Assembly: GCF_029854705.2 (NCBI RefSeq)
Contig: NZ_CP139035.1
Coordinates: forward strand, 310,001 to 374,000
Origin: Akkermansia sp. N21116
GTDB taxonomy: Bacteria > Verrucomicrobiota > Verrucomicrobiia > Verrucomicrobiales > Akkermansiaceae
Direction: 5' to 3'
Length of the DNA stretch: 64,000 nt
Shown: piece by piece, positions 34,401 to 43,571 of the stretch
How the letters are laid out: every line of letters begins with the position of its first letter
Position numbering within the stretch: the first letter of the stretch is position 1
The notes under the pieces: generated by a model
Told to the model about the DNA's origin: nothing
Seen by the model: the letters and a program-made list of their open reading frames with translations, nothing else
Databases searched by the model: none
Program-made: the position numbers and the translations under genes

Positions 34401-37356
34401 CCTCTCCGGCGAAGAGACGACAGTCAAAAACGAAGAAGAACAAATCAGCGTCTTCTCGGACGAAGCCCTCATCCCGGCTCACCCGGAACGCCCCGAAGCA
34501 GTCCTGCCGAAGCGCGTCACCATACCCACCAACCAGCCGGGTATCTACACCGTTACCATCACCGGGCAGGATGAAGAAGGCCACTCCTTCCTCACCGCGT
34601 CCGAATACTGGGTGTACGGCGAGGGATGTTCCCCCTGGCGGTGCTACAACGGTCTGGGGATGACGCTCGTCCCGGACAAGACGCTCTACAGGGCAGGCGA
34701 CACGGCCAAAATCCTTCTCCAAACCCCGATTGAAGGCGACGTAGTCGTCATGGTGGAACGCGAGCGCGTGATGAGGGCCTTCTGCAAGCGCGTCACCCTG
34801 TCGGACAGCGTCGTCGAAGTACCTATCGAAGAAGGCGATGCCCCCAATGTCTATGCCTCCATCTTCCTGGTCAAGGGAGCCATCGACAGCGAACGCATCG
34901 CAGGCATGCCTCAGTTGAAACTCGGCTACTGCCGCCTCAATGTTGACCCCGAAGCATACCGCCTCAAGGTCGCTTGCAACACGCCTGAAACCAGCGTCTT
35001 GCCCGGCTCTCAGCAGAAGCTTTCAGGGACGGTAACCGACGCAGCCAACCAGCCCGTCAAAGGTGCCGAAGTCACCCTCTTCGTCGAGGATGAAGGCATC
35101 CTTTCCATCCTGGGTTACAAGAACCCCATGCCCCTGGATCACTTCTACCAGACGCGCATTCTGGACGTCAAAACATTCTCCCCTCTGGGGCGGCTTCTGG
35201 ATGAAAACCTGACGTCGAGAAGCTTCGACAATAAAGGGATCTTCGTCGGCGGCGGAGATTCGCTCAGCATGAACTCCGACCTTACTGGTCGCCTGCGCCG
35301 CAACTTCAACCCCAGCGCCTTCTGGAAGGCTGATCTGGTCACCGATGACAAGGGGGGCTTCGAGGTCAGCTACACCAACCCGGACACCCTGACGCGCTAC
35401 CGCGTCGTAGCCGTTGCCGTCCAGGGCGCGCGTTTCGGCACGGGGGCCTCCGCCTACGTCGTCAACAAGCCTGTGATGGCAGACCCCAGAACGCCAATGT
35501 TCGCGTCGCAAGGCGACGAACTGGAGCTTACTGTCGAGCTCTCCAAGACTACCCCCCGCCAAGGCAAATGGCAGGTGACGCTGGAATCGGCAGACCCGTC
35601 TATCGCCCGCGTCAACACCGCCTCCTGCACGCTCACCATCCCGGACAAAGGCACCGCCATCGCCTCGCTCCCCGTCACCTTCACGGGAACCGGAGAAGCC
35701 GCCCTGACCTGGATTGTCCGCCCGGTTGATGAGGAGGGCAAGCCCCTGTCCGAAGCCGATGCGGTGGGGCTCTCCGACCGCGTGGAATCGCGCTTCCCGG
35801 TCACCTTCCCCGCCCCCCTGCTTCGGGAACGCCACGCCTTCTCCCTCGACCAGTCAACATCGTGGGATCCTGCCAAGACACTCTCGCGCGAATTGCAACA
35901 GGCCAAAGGCTCACTGAATGTGGAATTGTCAACCTCCCCGATGGTGTTCATGGCGGACAGCATGCGCTTCCTTCTGAACTACCCCTACGGGTGCCTGGAA
36001 CAGGTTTCCTCCGCCATGGTGCCGTGGATCTACGCCGATATCTTCTCGAAGTACTGTCCGGGCTTCCCGGCCTATACCACGGACAAACGTAAGAATACCC
36101 TCAACAAGGTTATTGCCGACCTCCTGGCGAAACAGGGATCGAACGGGGCCCTCCCCTACTGGAGATCCGGGGAAAACAACTGCGTATTCTCCCCCTACGC
36201 CGCCCTCGTTTTGATGTCGGCCAAAGAGGAGGGAATTGAAGTGCCGGACCAAGCTCTGAAAAAGCTCTACAAAAGCCTCGACAATCTACCCCACGTCGAT
36301 GCCAGACCGCTGGCACAGTGGGTGCAAGCGAAGGGGAAACTCCTGACTGAAGCCGACTTCAACAAGCTGCTCGACACAGTGGGCCAAACGGGCTCGCGCT
36401 CGGACATGTTGCTGGAAATTCTCACCCTTTCGGAAAGCCCCGTAGGGGACCACCGCAACGCTGCTGCCGCCATGCTGGACCGCCTCCCCACGGAGGAAGA
36501 AAACACTGTTTGTGGCAACATTTCTCCTGCTTTGGAACTGCTCGCCAGAACGGCTCTGAAGCCGCAGGAACCAGCCACTCTGAAGTGCCTCGACAGGATC
36601 TTCCTGCCCTATGCCTCCGGCACCCGCTTCAATACCACCTGGAAGAATGCCTGGGATCTCATCGCCCTGGCACACTTCCTGAAAGAGGTCAGTTCCTCCC
36701 AGCAGGATACCTCCGTCATCTGGAATGGTCAAACATCTGATCCCCCCTTCACCGTACCCGCCAACGGACAAGCCGTCAACCAGTCCATCCCCCTGCCGTT
36801 CACCACGCCGGGCATCCTCGCCGTCATGGGCGAAGGCAAGGTCTTCGGTCACAGTCTGGCGCAGGGTAAACCCGCCCGCATTGACTTCCCTGGCATTACG
36901 GACAAGGGCATGACGGTCCTCCGCAAATACGAGGTCATGGGCAAGAACGGCCAGTGGACACCCGCCTCGCACTTCGTCGTGGGTGATACGGTGCGTATCT
37001 CGCTGGAAGTCATCCCGACTGGCAAGGGCTATCACTACGTCGCCATTGAGGACAACATGCCTTCGTCCTTCGAAGCCATCGACCCCGGGCTTCAACAGAA
37101 CCCCGGAACCATGCCGGACGGTTTCTCCTACCCCAAGAAAACCTCCAACCAGCAATTCTTCATGGACAAGGTTCGCTTCTTTGTGGACGACATGTCGGAA
37201 GGAGAACCCTTCTGCGCCTCGTACCTGGCACGCGTCGTTCGCGTCGGCCAGGCGACAGTACCTCCGGCCAAGGCGGAGCTGATGTACGAACCCCAGGTAT
37301 ATGGATTGTCGCTCAGTGAACGATTCACCGTCATCAACGGAGAAAACAGCAAGTAA
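31435..37356 (+). CDS. Bacterial alpha-2-macroglobulin (thioester protease trap)
   Basis: A 1,973-residue envelope protein. ATG 31435 gives a signal peptide (MNVRFYGVLLSLFFTSAIVADA) and is preferred over an upstream GTG at 31366. The body carries repeated macroglobulin Ig-like domains, including the family motif VFMFTNRNLYKPGEQAHIKG, then the alpha-helical thioester domain with PYGCLEQ (Cys1520-Gln1523), so the thioester type is retained. A conserved C-terminal receptor-like region follows (YEPQVYGLSLSER). It is thought to trap host proteases in the periplasm and protect the wall. Downstream, overlapping by 56 bases, is the PBP1C gene, the classic pairing for this family (yfhM-pbpC). No lipobox is evident. 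Confidence 0.94.
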   Translation: MNVRFYGVLLSLFFTSAIVADAIPKVIYHQNGEMMMKDKKMLIVFDEAVVERELVGTPVSSGFLKTEPALQFEATWETPNIAAITVGEEPPFRSIYTWKADPSARYISGNALPEVLCQSHGKLFNDFSVETFSHRGRLPIVYVGADKPISNDQFEKPVFKDNSNKETIPAKAIRFTVAEAIELEKKNNSYYSWELKNWLQKNKGYAPEDTIPVILGFIPESPLTIGHRYSVTIREQAPPAPFDKPRSGTTVQIFDINAFAINSGKVTNNGKRFILHTSVPIATKDMLDIFRDKITIRADGKEAVNTSNGLAKTVQLGNEEITFYLDSNKVIQPDEYGRSGGSFTSSIPIAIDAYTPFRCEVKAHDLVAIDGQYLSHEKCGAEAEVRPDDPSVGLDAGNSIMLADGTHSFQIDYTRIENINVKAKKLPLSFAPQALAHYDRYCKDAGDDREDESVKQREMRLLPYDLLPYEFESPEVSIEATTGEMALSLDKLFSRRIAPGMYFVNITGNVPENTLKAYKKFGGNGWPYYRFSDRTTVSCTAQALVQVTDLGILWKRAGDTISMYAYRLSTGKALPNGDCQITKDNGQVLARGSIKDGLCTMEVPANAKMLRLFSGDDSLTLSLDQAEIYSWDSEISHGDDKIAHAPYWMAVSEDDLTKLPLRTVFMFTNRNLYKPGEQAHIKGIVRSLLVNDILNDTDAYAQAVFSIQSPVNGQTFAQQPVRISPEGTFDITVTFPDDVTGTYTATLYFPKNKEDKKAISFRDDDALSDLDFVQRQWEQTNREFTIDIPVHDFKRQSLEVTMDIAPLQPGATTVPVSATAINLTGIPASGAKVNWFLRSCPVNFYPKNLSDYEFGDYRNGDSDYWAHYYGAGDDWHKMSLSNTQTGATDMEGKARAELTLTRDKQNRAQLLEASCIITNDNKTNVLRSATTRIDPAKVYIGLKRDSRVSSMNCPLQLDLIAVGLDGKSYSRDIPVKIDVTRQIFVPTCFLSGEETTVKNEEEQISVFSDEALIPAHPERPEAVLPKRVTIPTNQPGIYTVTITGQDEEGHSFLTASEYWVYGEGCSPWRCYNGLGMTLVPDKTLYRAGDTAKILLQTPIEGDVVVMVERERVMRAFCKRVTLSDSVVEVPIEEGDAPNVYASIFLVKGAIDSERIAGMPQLKLGYCRLNVDPEAYRLKVACNTPETSVLPGSQQKLSGTVTDAANQPVKGAEVTLFVEDEGILSILGYKNPMPLDHFYQTRILDVKTFSPLGRLLDENLTSRSFDNKGIFVGGGDSLSMNSDLTGRLRRNFNPSAFWKADLVTDDKGGFEVSYTNPDTLTRYRVVAVAVQGARFGTGASAYVVNKPVMADPRTPMFASQGDELELTVELSKTTPRQGKWQVTLESADPSIARVNTASCTLTIPDKGTAIASLPVTFTGTGEAALTWIVRPVDEEGKPLSEADAVGLSDRVESRFPVTFPAPLLRERHAFSLDQSTSWDPAKTLSRELQQAKGSLNVELSTSPMVFMADSMRFLLNYPYGCLEQVSSAMVPWIYADIFSKYCPGFPAYTTDKRKNTLNKVIADLLAKQGSNGALPYWRSGENNCVFSPYAALVLMSAKEEGIEVPDQALKKLYKSLDNLPHVDARPLAQWVQAKGKLLTEADFNKLLDTVGQTGSRSDMLLEILTLSESPVGDHRNAAAAMLDRLPTEEENTVCGNISPALELLARTALKPQEPATLKCLDRIFLPYASGTRFNTTWKNAWDLIALAHFLKEVSSSQQDTSVIWNGQTSDPPFTVPANGQAVNQSIPLPFTTPGILAVMGEGKVFGHSLAQGKPARIDFPGITDKGMTVLRKYEVMGKNGQWTPASHFVVGDTVRISLEVIPTGKGYHYVAIEDNMPSSFEAIDPGLQQNPGTMPDGFSYPKKTSNQQFFMDKVRFFVDDMSEGEPFCASYLARVVRVGQATVPPAKAELMYEPQVYGLSLSERFTVINGENSK

Positions 37357-39673
37357 AGCTCCTCTCCGGCTTCGACACCCGGTCACGCGCAAGCTCCTCA
37401 TGGCAGTGGGAGGGCTGGTGCTTGGCAGTGCCGTGTTCTGGTGGGGACTGCCGTGGTGCTTCCCCATCCCGGAGGCACTTCAGGGGCCGCAGATGAAGGG
37501 GCTGATCGTCCTCGACCGGAACGATGAATTGATCGCACGCATCCCGGACAGAGAGCACAAACTCTCCCTCCCGGTGAGTATCGAGGCGATACCGTGTGAG
37601 CTCATCCAGGCCATTCTTGCCGCCGAGGACAAGCGCTTCTTCGAGCACGGAGCCGTTGACTTCATCGCAACCTGCCGCGCCCTTGGTTCCCAACTGGGCG
37701 TCGGGGGCGGCATCCCTTCCGGCGCATCGACTATCAGCCAGCAACTCGTCAAAATTTCGCGTCCCAAATCGAGCCGTACCATCCCCGTCAAGTTAAGGGA
37801 GATCCTCACGGCCAGACGGTTGGAAATGAGCCATGACAAGGAATGGATCATCAGCGAGTACCTGAACCGTACGGACTTCGGCAGCATGGCCTTTGGCGTG
37901 GAGGCTGCCTCCATCAAGTACTTCGGCAAAAGCGTCTCCCAACTGTCGCTCGCCCAGTGCGCCCTCCTGGCGGGACTGCCGCAGGCGCCGGGGCGCTACA
38001 ATCCCATCCTCCATCCCGCCGCGGCAAGGGCTCGCCGCAACTACGTCCTCTCCCGGATGCAGACCGAAGGAATGATCGCGGAGGAACGGGCGACTCGCGC
38101 CAAAAATGAAGAATTGGGGCTCGTCCGCACACCTGAGGGAAGCCCGGAACTACCGTCCGCGATTGCCCCGCACTTCGTCTCATGGCTGCTCCGTTCCGGC
38201 AGGACAGGCACGATCAGAACCACTCTCGACGCCAGAATTCAACGCCGCGCACAGGCCATCGCCATGGAAGAAATGGCTCGCCTCCGCAAGAGGGAAGCCG
38301 GGCAGGCAGCCGTCCTCGTCGCGAACCAAAGCACCGGGGAAATCCTCGCATGGATCGGCTCCACCGACCGCCTGAACCCGCGGGGTGGGCTTATGGATGG
38401 TGTACTCACTCCGCGTTCCCCCGGTTCCACGCTCAAGCCCTTTGTGTACGGCATGGCCTTCGACTCTGGCGTGGCATGGCCCGGCTGGATCATCCCTGAC
38501 GTCCCGACAGAATTTCGCGATGCCAAAGGGACAAGCGCCCCCAGAAACTACAATGACCAATATGCCGGGCCGGTCTCCGTCCGGCATGCTCTGGCCTGCT
38601 CCCTGAACATCCCTGCCATGCGCATGCTCAACATGGCGGGAGGCCCCGCAGAACTCGTCCAGCTTCTCCGTAGGACCGGGGTCTCATCGATCAGGAAGCC
38701 GGTGAAGGAATACGGCCTGGGGCTCTCCATCGGCAATGCCGACGTCTCCCTGCTGGAGCTGGTGCAGGCCTACGCCACCATCGCCCGGGGAGGCACTGCC
38801 ACCACCCTGTACTGGGATCGCGACAAGGTCCCCGCCCCAGCCAGTGGCGAGAGGGTCTTCACCCCGGCTACCTGCATGGCACTGGCAGACATTCTCTCCG
38901 ACACCCAGGCACGAGTGGAGGCCTTCGGTATTGGGGGGCCACTTACCCTGCCATTCCGCACCGCCGTCAAGACTGGCACCTCGTCCGACTTCCGCGACAA
39001 CTGGTGCCTCGGATTCACCGGGCAGGTCACTGTAGGCGTCTGGGTTGGCAACTTCGATTTTCGGCGGATGAAAGACGTCAGCGGCGTCAGTGGTGCCGGG
39101 CCTATCTTCCACCGGGTCATGGTCGATTGTGCCCATGGTGCAGACCCCGGATTCCCCGACACGAAACAGGGGCTCGTTCGCGTCCGCATCGACAAACGCA
39201 ACGGCTTGCTGTGGCCGGAAACGCCCGAGATCTCCAGCACCTGGGCAAGGGACGAATGGGCCTTCCCCGACCGCCTACCCCGGGAGGCAAGTTCCGCCAA
39301 CTACGACGCCCAGGGCAATGCTTTGCTCGGCAGTGAATACACCGACTGGTTCCTGCACTTCCAAGCTGCCAACAAGGACGGTCTTGTGCTCGACCCCACC
39401 ATGCTGCCCACTCAGGAAAACCCCAAAATCACAGTCCCTCCACGCGGCAGCACCCTTGTGCTTGACCCCGACCTGCCGAACGGTGGGCGAACCTTGCACC
39501 TGAAGAGCAACCTCCCGGTGGAAGGCACCGTCTGGGCATCCGACACCCTCCGCATCATTAATCGGGATGGTCGCCCGGTCGCGGAACTCACCCCCGGCAA
39601 GCACACCATCCGCGTCACTCACCAGCCCTCCGGCACCACCTGCGAGACGGAGATTACCGTCAGGCAGCTCTGA
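37301..39673 (+). CDS. pbpC: Penicillin-binding protein 1C
   Basis: A 790-residue bifunctional peptidoglycan synthase. After a short cytoplasmic part and one membrane anchor (about 32-52) comes a GT51 glycosyltransferase domain with Glu109 in AAEDKRFFEH and GASTISQQLVK, then a transpeptidase domain with Ser376-x-x-Lys379 (STLK), Ser434-Leu-Asn436 and Lys557-Thr-Gly (KTGTS). The C-terminal 100 residues fit the PBP1C C-terminal domain. All catalytic residues are present. ATG 37301 overlaps the alpha-2-macroglobulin gene by 56 bases; ATG 37400 is an alternative that would remove half the anchor. It presumably repairs peptidoglycan in concert with the alpha-2-macroglobulin. Confidence 0.95.
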   Translation: MDCRSVNDSPSSTEKTASKAPLRLRHPVTRKLLMAVGGLVLGSAVFWWGLPWCFPIPEALQGPQMKGLIVLDRNDELIARIPDREHKLSLPVSIEAIPCELIQAILAAEDKRFFEHGAVDFIATCRALGSQLGVGGGIPSGASTISQQLVKISRPKSSRTIPVKLREILTARRLEMSHDKEWIISEYLNRTDFGSMAFGVEAASIKYFGKSVSQLSLAQCALLAGLPQAPGRYNPILHPAAARARRNYVLSRMQTEGMIAEERATRAKNEELGLVRTPEGSPELPSAIAPHFVSWLLRSGRTGTIRTTLDARIQRRAQAIAMEEMARLRKREAGQAAVLVANQSTGEILAWIGSTDRLNPRGGLMDGVLTPRSPGSTLKPFVYGMAFDSGVAWPGWIIPDVPTEFRDAKGTSAPRNYNDQYAGPVSVRHALACSLNIPAMRMLNMAGGPAELVQLLRRTGVSSIRKPVKEYGLGLSIGNADVSLLELVQAYATIARGGTATTLYWDRDKVPAPASGERVFTPATCMALADILSDTQARVEAFGIGGPLTLPFRTAVKTGTSSDFRDNWCLGFTGQVTVGVWVGNFDFRRMKDVSGVSGAGPIFHRVMVDCAHGADPGFPDTKQGLVRVRIDKRNGLLWPETPEISSTWARDEWAFPDRLPREASSANYDAQGNALLGSEYTDWFLHFQAANKDGLVLDPTMLPTQENPKITVPPRGSTLVLDPDLPNGGRTLHLKSNLPVEGTVWASDTLRIINRDGRPVAELTPGKHTIRVTHQPSGTTCETEITVRQL

Positions 39674-39763
39674 CGAACAGCCGGTGTGTATCACGCTTCG
39701 CCACCAGGATTTTTTTATGGAAATGAGTGAAAGAACACTGTAGATCATCGAGTAATAGAAACA

Positions 39764-41227
39764 ATGAACTTTCGCTTTTCTCTTTTCTCCTGCATCGCGG
39801 GGGCAGGCCTTGCCTTGTCTGCCATTGCCGCCGACCCTCCCGACGCGGGCGGGACGCCACCAAACATCCTGTTCATTTTCGCCGATGACCTCGCCTTTGA
39901 TGCCCTGGGCACTACGGGCGACGGAAGCGTCCAGACCCCTCATCTGGATAAATTGCGCGATCAGGGTTGTTGCTTCGAACAGGCCTTTAACCCCGGCTCC
40001 TGGACACCCGCTATCTGCCAGGCCAGCCGCACCATGCTCAACACGGGCAAAACCGTCTGGAAGGCTGCCAAATATGACCGAGCCAAAGACAAAACGCCCC
40101 TTTGGCCGGAACTGATGCACCAGGGCGGTTACGAGACTTACTTCACTGGCAAATGGCACGTCAAAAGCGTTGGTTCCAAGCAAGTCTTCGACCACGTCGG
40201 CACCGAACGCGGCGGCATGCCGGAACAAACCCAGCTCTGCTACGACCGCAAGTTCATCCCCGGCAAACCCGACGCCTGGCGTCCCGATGACCAAAGCCAG
40301 GGCGGCTATTGGAAAGGCGGCAGACATTGGAGCGAAGTTGTCGCCGATGAGGCATGCGGCTTCCTGAAGCAGGCAGGCAAATCCGCCAAACCCTTCTTCA
40401 TGTACGTGGCCTTCAACGCCCCGCACGACCCCCACCAATCCTACGCCAAATACCTGAACAAGTACCCGGTGGACAAGATCAAACTGCCCGATTCCTTCAT
40501 GCCGGAGTACCCCTACTGCCGCGACATCGGAGCCGGTCCCAAGTTGCGCGACGAGTGGCTTGCGCCCTTCCCCCGGACACCGCTTTCCATCAAGACCAAC
40601 CGCCGGGAATACTACTCGATGATCACCCACATGGATGACCAGATCGGGCGCATCCTGAATACCCTCTCCCAAGAGGTCACTACGCCCACCTACGTCATCT
40701 TCACTGCCGACCAGGGCGTCGCCATGGGAGACCATGGCATGATCGGCAAGCAGAACATGTACGAACCCGCCATCAGGGTGCCCTTCTTCATCGCAGGCCC
40801 CGGCATCGAGCGCAAATCCACCGTTCGGGAACCCATCTACATCCAGAGCATCATGCCCACAACACTGGAACTCGCAGGCATCCCCAAACAGGAACACATC
40901 GCCTTCCCGAGCCTCGCCCCCAGTCTGCAAGGAAAACGTGCCGGAGAGCAGGATATCTACGGCTCCTACATGGGCACCCAGCGCATGATACGAACGGCGG
41001 AATGGAAGATGCTCATCTACCCGAAGATCAAGCGCGTGCGCCTCTTCAACCGCAAAGACGACCCCTCGGAAATGAAGGATCTCGCAGAAGACCCCGCCTC
41101 CATCCCCGTCATGAAGGAACTCTTCGCCAAGCTCAAAAAGCTGCAGAAGACGCAGAACGACACCCTGCAACTCGACCCCGTCTTCAAGGAATTCCTCCAA
41201 TCCATCCCCGACAACACCCCATCCTGA
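39764..41227 (+). CDS. Secreted type I sulfatase
   Basis: A 487-residue arylsulfatase-superfamily enzyme with a signal peptide ending SAIAA (residue 23). Metal residues Asp41-Asp42 (FADDLA) and the formylglycine motif Cys85-Gln-Ala-Ser-Arg89 are present; Cys85 must be converted to formylglycine by an anaerobic maturase encoded elsewhere. KWH (TGKWHVKS) and the later GDHGMIGKQNMYEPAIRVPF segment complete the active site. Such enzymes strip sulfate from mucin or other glycans. A DUF2264 protein gene follows 23 bases downstream, so the two probably act together on one glycan. Confidence 0.95.
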   Translation: MNFRFSLFSCIAGAGLALSAIAADPPDAGGTPPNILFIFADDLAFDALGTTGDGSVQTPHLDKLRDQGCCFEQAFNPGSWTPAICQASRTMLNTGKTVWKAAKYDRAKDKTPLWPELMHQGGYETYFTGKWHVKSVGSKQVFDHVGTERGGMPEQTQLCYDRKFIPGKPDAWRPDDQSQGGYWKGGRHWSEVVADEACGFLKQAGKSAKPFFMYVAFNAPHDPHQSYAKYLNKYPVDKIKLPDSFMPEYPYCRDIGAGPKLRDEWLAPFPRTPLSIKTNRREYYSMITHMDDQIGRILNTLSQEVTTPTYVIFTADQGVAMGDHGMIGKQNMYEPAIRVPFFIAGPGIERKSTVREPIYIQSIMPTTLELAGIPKQEHIAFPSLAPSLQGKRAGEQDIYGSYMGTQRMIRTAEWKMLIYPKIKRVRLFNRKDDPSEMKDLAEDPASIPVMKELFAKLKKLQKTQNDTLQLDPVFKEFLQSIPDNTPS

Positions 41228-41250
41228 ACTCACACACACCAACCCTGCCC

Positions 41251-42474
41251 ATGAAAATCCTTCCTCGCCTCATCCTCACCGCCTCTGCCCTCCTGGGCAT
41301 GGGGGTACTCCACGCCGCTGACCCACACACCAACGGCACGCAGGAACGCGCCTACTGGGTGCAGAGCCTGACAAAAATCTCGGACCCCGTCCTGAAGAAC
41401 CTTGCCAACAACACGCTTCGCAAGAACATGCCCGTTGTCGCCCGCAACAAGACGAGATCCCCCTTCGCTCATCTGGAATCCTTCGGACGCCTCGTCTGCG
41501 GCATCGCCCCATGGCTGGAGCTCGGCCCCGACAACACCCCCGAAGGCAAGCTTCGCAAGAAGTACATCGACCTGACGCTCAAAGCCATCGCCAACGCCGT
41601 CGATCCTGAATCGCCGGACTACATGGTTTTCGACAAGCCATCCCAGCCTCTGGTGGACACCGCCTTCCTCATCCAGGGCATCCTCCGGGCCCCGAAGCAA
41701 CTCCTCGGCAATCTCGACGAGAAAACACGCAACAACCTCATCGAGGCCATGAAAAAGACGCGCAAGATCACACCGGGGCAAAGCAACTGGCTCCTCTTCG
41801 CCTCCATGGTCGAAGCCGGGCTTCAGGAACTCACCGGAGAATGCGACTCCAAGCGCCTCATGGACGGCGTCGTCAAATTCCGCGACAAGTGGTACTACGG
41901 AGACAGCATCTATGGCGACGGAGTCAAAGTCCACAACGACTACTACAACAGCTTCGTCATCCACCCCATGCTCACAGACATCCTCCGCGTCATGGACAAG
42001 CACAAGATGGAGGGCGCCGACTTCCTCAACACCCAGTACAAGCGCCTCTCCCGCTATGCCGCCATCCAGGAACGCCAGATCTCGCCGGAAGGCACCTACC
42101 CCGTCGTCGGCCGCTCCATCACCTACCGTTTCGGGGCATTCCAGGCTCTTGCCCAGGCGGCTCTGCTGAACAAACTGCCCTCGAAAGTCACCCCTCAGCA
42201 GGTGCGTTGCGCCCTGACCTCCGTCATGAAACGCCAAATGGAAGCCCCCAACACCTTTGACAAGGACGGCTGGCTCACCATCGGCTTCTGCGGCAGCCAG
42301 ATCAACATGTCGGAGTACTACATCAACACCGGCAGCCAGTACCTGTGCGCCGCCGTCTTCCTGCCCCTCGGCCTTGCCCCCGATGCCCCTTTCTGGAAGG
42401 AACCCTGCAAGGACTGGACCAACCGGCAGGCGTGGAGCGGCGTTGATATCGGCGCCGACCATGCCGACAACTGA
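41251..42474 (+). CDS. Secreted DUF2264-family protein (GH154-like)
   Basis: A 407-residue protein with a signal peptide (MKILPRLILTASALLGMGVLHAA) and a DUF2264 (alpha/alpha)6-barrel domain: SPFAHLESFGRLVCGIAPWLEL, YYGDSIYGDGVKVHNDYYNSFVIHPML, SPEGTYPVVGRSITYRFGAFQALA. Relatives include GH154-like beta-glucuronidases and lyases of polysaccharide utilisation loci. ATG 41251 is chosen because an in-frame extension to 41002 lies inside the sulfatase gene and would hide the signal peptide. It is co-oriented with the sulfatase and ends in a strong terminator, closing the alpha-2-macroglobulin to DUF2264 stretch. Confidence 0.85.
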   Translation: MKILPRLILTASALLGMGVLHAADPHTNGTQERAYWVQSLTKISDPVLKNLANNTLRKNMPVVARNKTRSPFAHLESFGRLVCGIAPWLELGPDNTPEGKLRKKYIDLTLKAIANAVDPESPDYMVFDKPSQPLVDTAFLIQGILRAPKQLLGNLDEKTRNNLIEAMKKTRKITPGQSNWLLFASMVEAGLQELTGECDSKRLMDGVVKFRDKWYYGDSIYGDGVKVHNDYYNSFVIHPMLTDILRVMDKHKMEGADFLNTQYKRLSRYAAIQERQISPEGTYPVVGRSITYRFGAFQALAQAALLNKLPSKVTPQQVRCALTSVMKRQMEAPNTFDKDGWLTIGFCGSQINMSEYYINTGSQYLCAAVFLPLGLAPDAPFWKEPCKDWTNRQAWSGVDIGADHADN

Positions 42475-42510
42475 TCCCACCCACACACAAGACACCCCCT
42501 CAAACATAGA

Positions 42511-42548
42511 ATCCCCGTGCAGCTCAAACAGGCCGCACGGGGATTTTT
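42511..42548 (+). terminator. Rho-independent terminator after the DUF2264 gene
   Basis: ATCCCCGTGC pairs perfectly with GCACGGGGAT, with a 14-base loop, followed by TTTTTG. Confidence 0.92.
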
Positions 42549-42575
42549 GTTGATATCAAACAAGGGAGAAAGGGC

Positions 42576-43571
42576 TTACTTGCCCAGATCGAGGATGATC
42601 TTTCCGTTGCGGAACTCCTCCTGAGCCTTAGCGGCTGCTTCGCGAATATCATCAAGAGCGTACACCGTATCCACGGCCTGACTCAATTCTCCGGAAGCCA
42701 TCCAACCTGCCAGGCGGGCATAGGCAGCTTCGATCTCCTCACGGGGAGAAGCCTTCAGCCACTGGGTCACCCAAAGCCCCTTGAGGCAGATGCCCTTGAA
42801 AATCAGGAAGCCGTTCGGCACCTTGATACTCTTCTTGCTCATCGCGCCAAAGGTAGCCATCGTGCCGCCAGGAGCCAGCATGTCCATCAGGCGCAGGGCG
42901 CTTTCTCCACCCACGGCATTGGATGCCAGCAGGGGGCGCACGCCGCCCGTCAATTCCAGCGTTTTCTTCACGACATCCTGCTCGTCTTCGCCGACGACAA
43001 GGTCGGCGCCTAGGGTCGTCAGTTCGTCTCGGAGATCATCCGGGCGGCGGACAAAATTGATCGTTTTAACACCCATCTGCTTCGCAATCTGAATCAGGCA
43101 TCGTCCGACACCGGAGTTGGAAGCATTCTGGACAACCCAGTCGCCGGGTTTGAGATCGACAAAGCCTTCCAGCATACGCAGGGCCGTTAACGGATTCACC
43201 TTGAGCATGGCTGCCTGGAAGGGATCCACTTCATCCGCAACCTTAAGAAAAGAGTCCGCCGGGGCCGTCAGGAACCGACTCCACGACCCTATCCCGCGCA
43301 ACATAATGACACGGTCACCGGAAACAAGGCCGGGAGCCGCCGATTCCTCGACAACTCCATAACCTTCCAGTCCTGCTCTGGAATCGGGAAACACGGGCTT
43401 CAACCCATACACCCCTTGCACAAAATTGACATCGGCGGGATTGATCGGCGCCGCAAGCATGCGCACCATCACCTCACCCTTTTGCGGCTCCGTCACAGGC
43501 CCGGTCATCACTTGAAGCTTGTCCTGCGGCTGACCACACTCGGAAAAAATCGCGTACTTGTTCTCTTGCAT
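42576..43571 (-). CDS. MDR-family oxidoreductase (enoyl reductase/quinone reductase-like)
   Basis: A 331-residue medium-chain dehydrogenase/reductase without the catalytic zinc cysteines of alcohol dehydrogenases. The motif NPADVNFVQGVYGLKP and the following GLEGYGVV resemble mitochondrial-type trans-2-enoyl-CoA/ACP reductases (MECR/ETR), and a nucleotide-binding loop is visible in NASNSGVGRCLIQIAK. It probably reduces a C=C or quinone using NAD(P)H. ATG 43571 (MQENKYAIF) is preferred over a start at 43607 that adds 12 poorly conserved residues. Single gene; divergent from rpmB. Exact substrate is unknown. Confidence 0.83.
   Translation of the reverse strand: MQENKYAIFSECGQPQDKLQVMTGPVTEPQKGEVMVRMLAAPINPADVNFVQGVYGLKPVFPDSRAGLEGYGVVEESAAPGLVSGDRVIMLRGIGSWSRFLTAPADSFLKVADEVDPFQAAMLKVNPLTALRMLEGFVDLKPGDWVVQNASNSGVGRCLIQIAKQMGVKTINFVRRPDDLRDELTTLGADLVVGEDEQDVVKKTLELTGGVRPLLASNAVGGESALRLMDMLAPGGTMATFGAMSKKSIKVPNGFLIFKGICLKGLWVTQWLKASPREEIEAAYARLAGWMASGELSQAVDTVYALDDIREAAAKAQEEFRNGKIILDLGK

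Noticed and set aside
39275-41242. A 655-codon minus-strand open frame opposite the sulfatase
   Set aside because: The sulfatase on the other strand has clear catalytic motifs and a signal peptide; the antisense frame has none and results from high G+C third positions.
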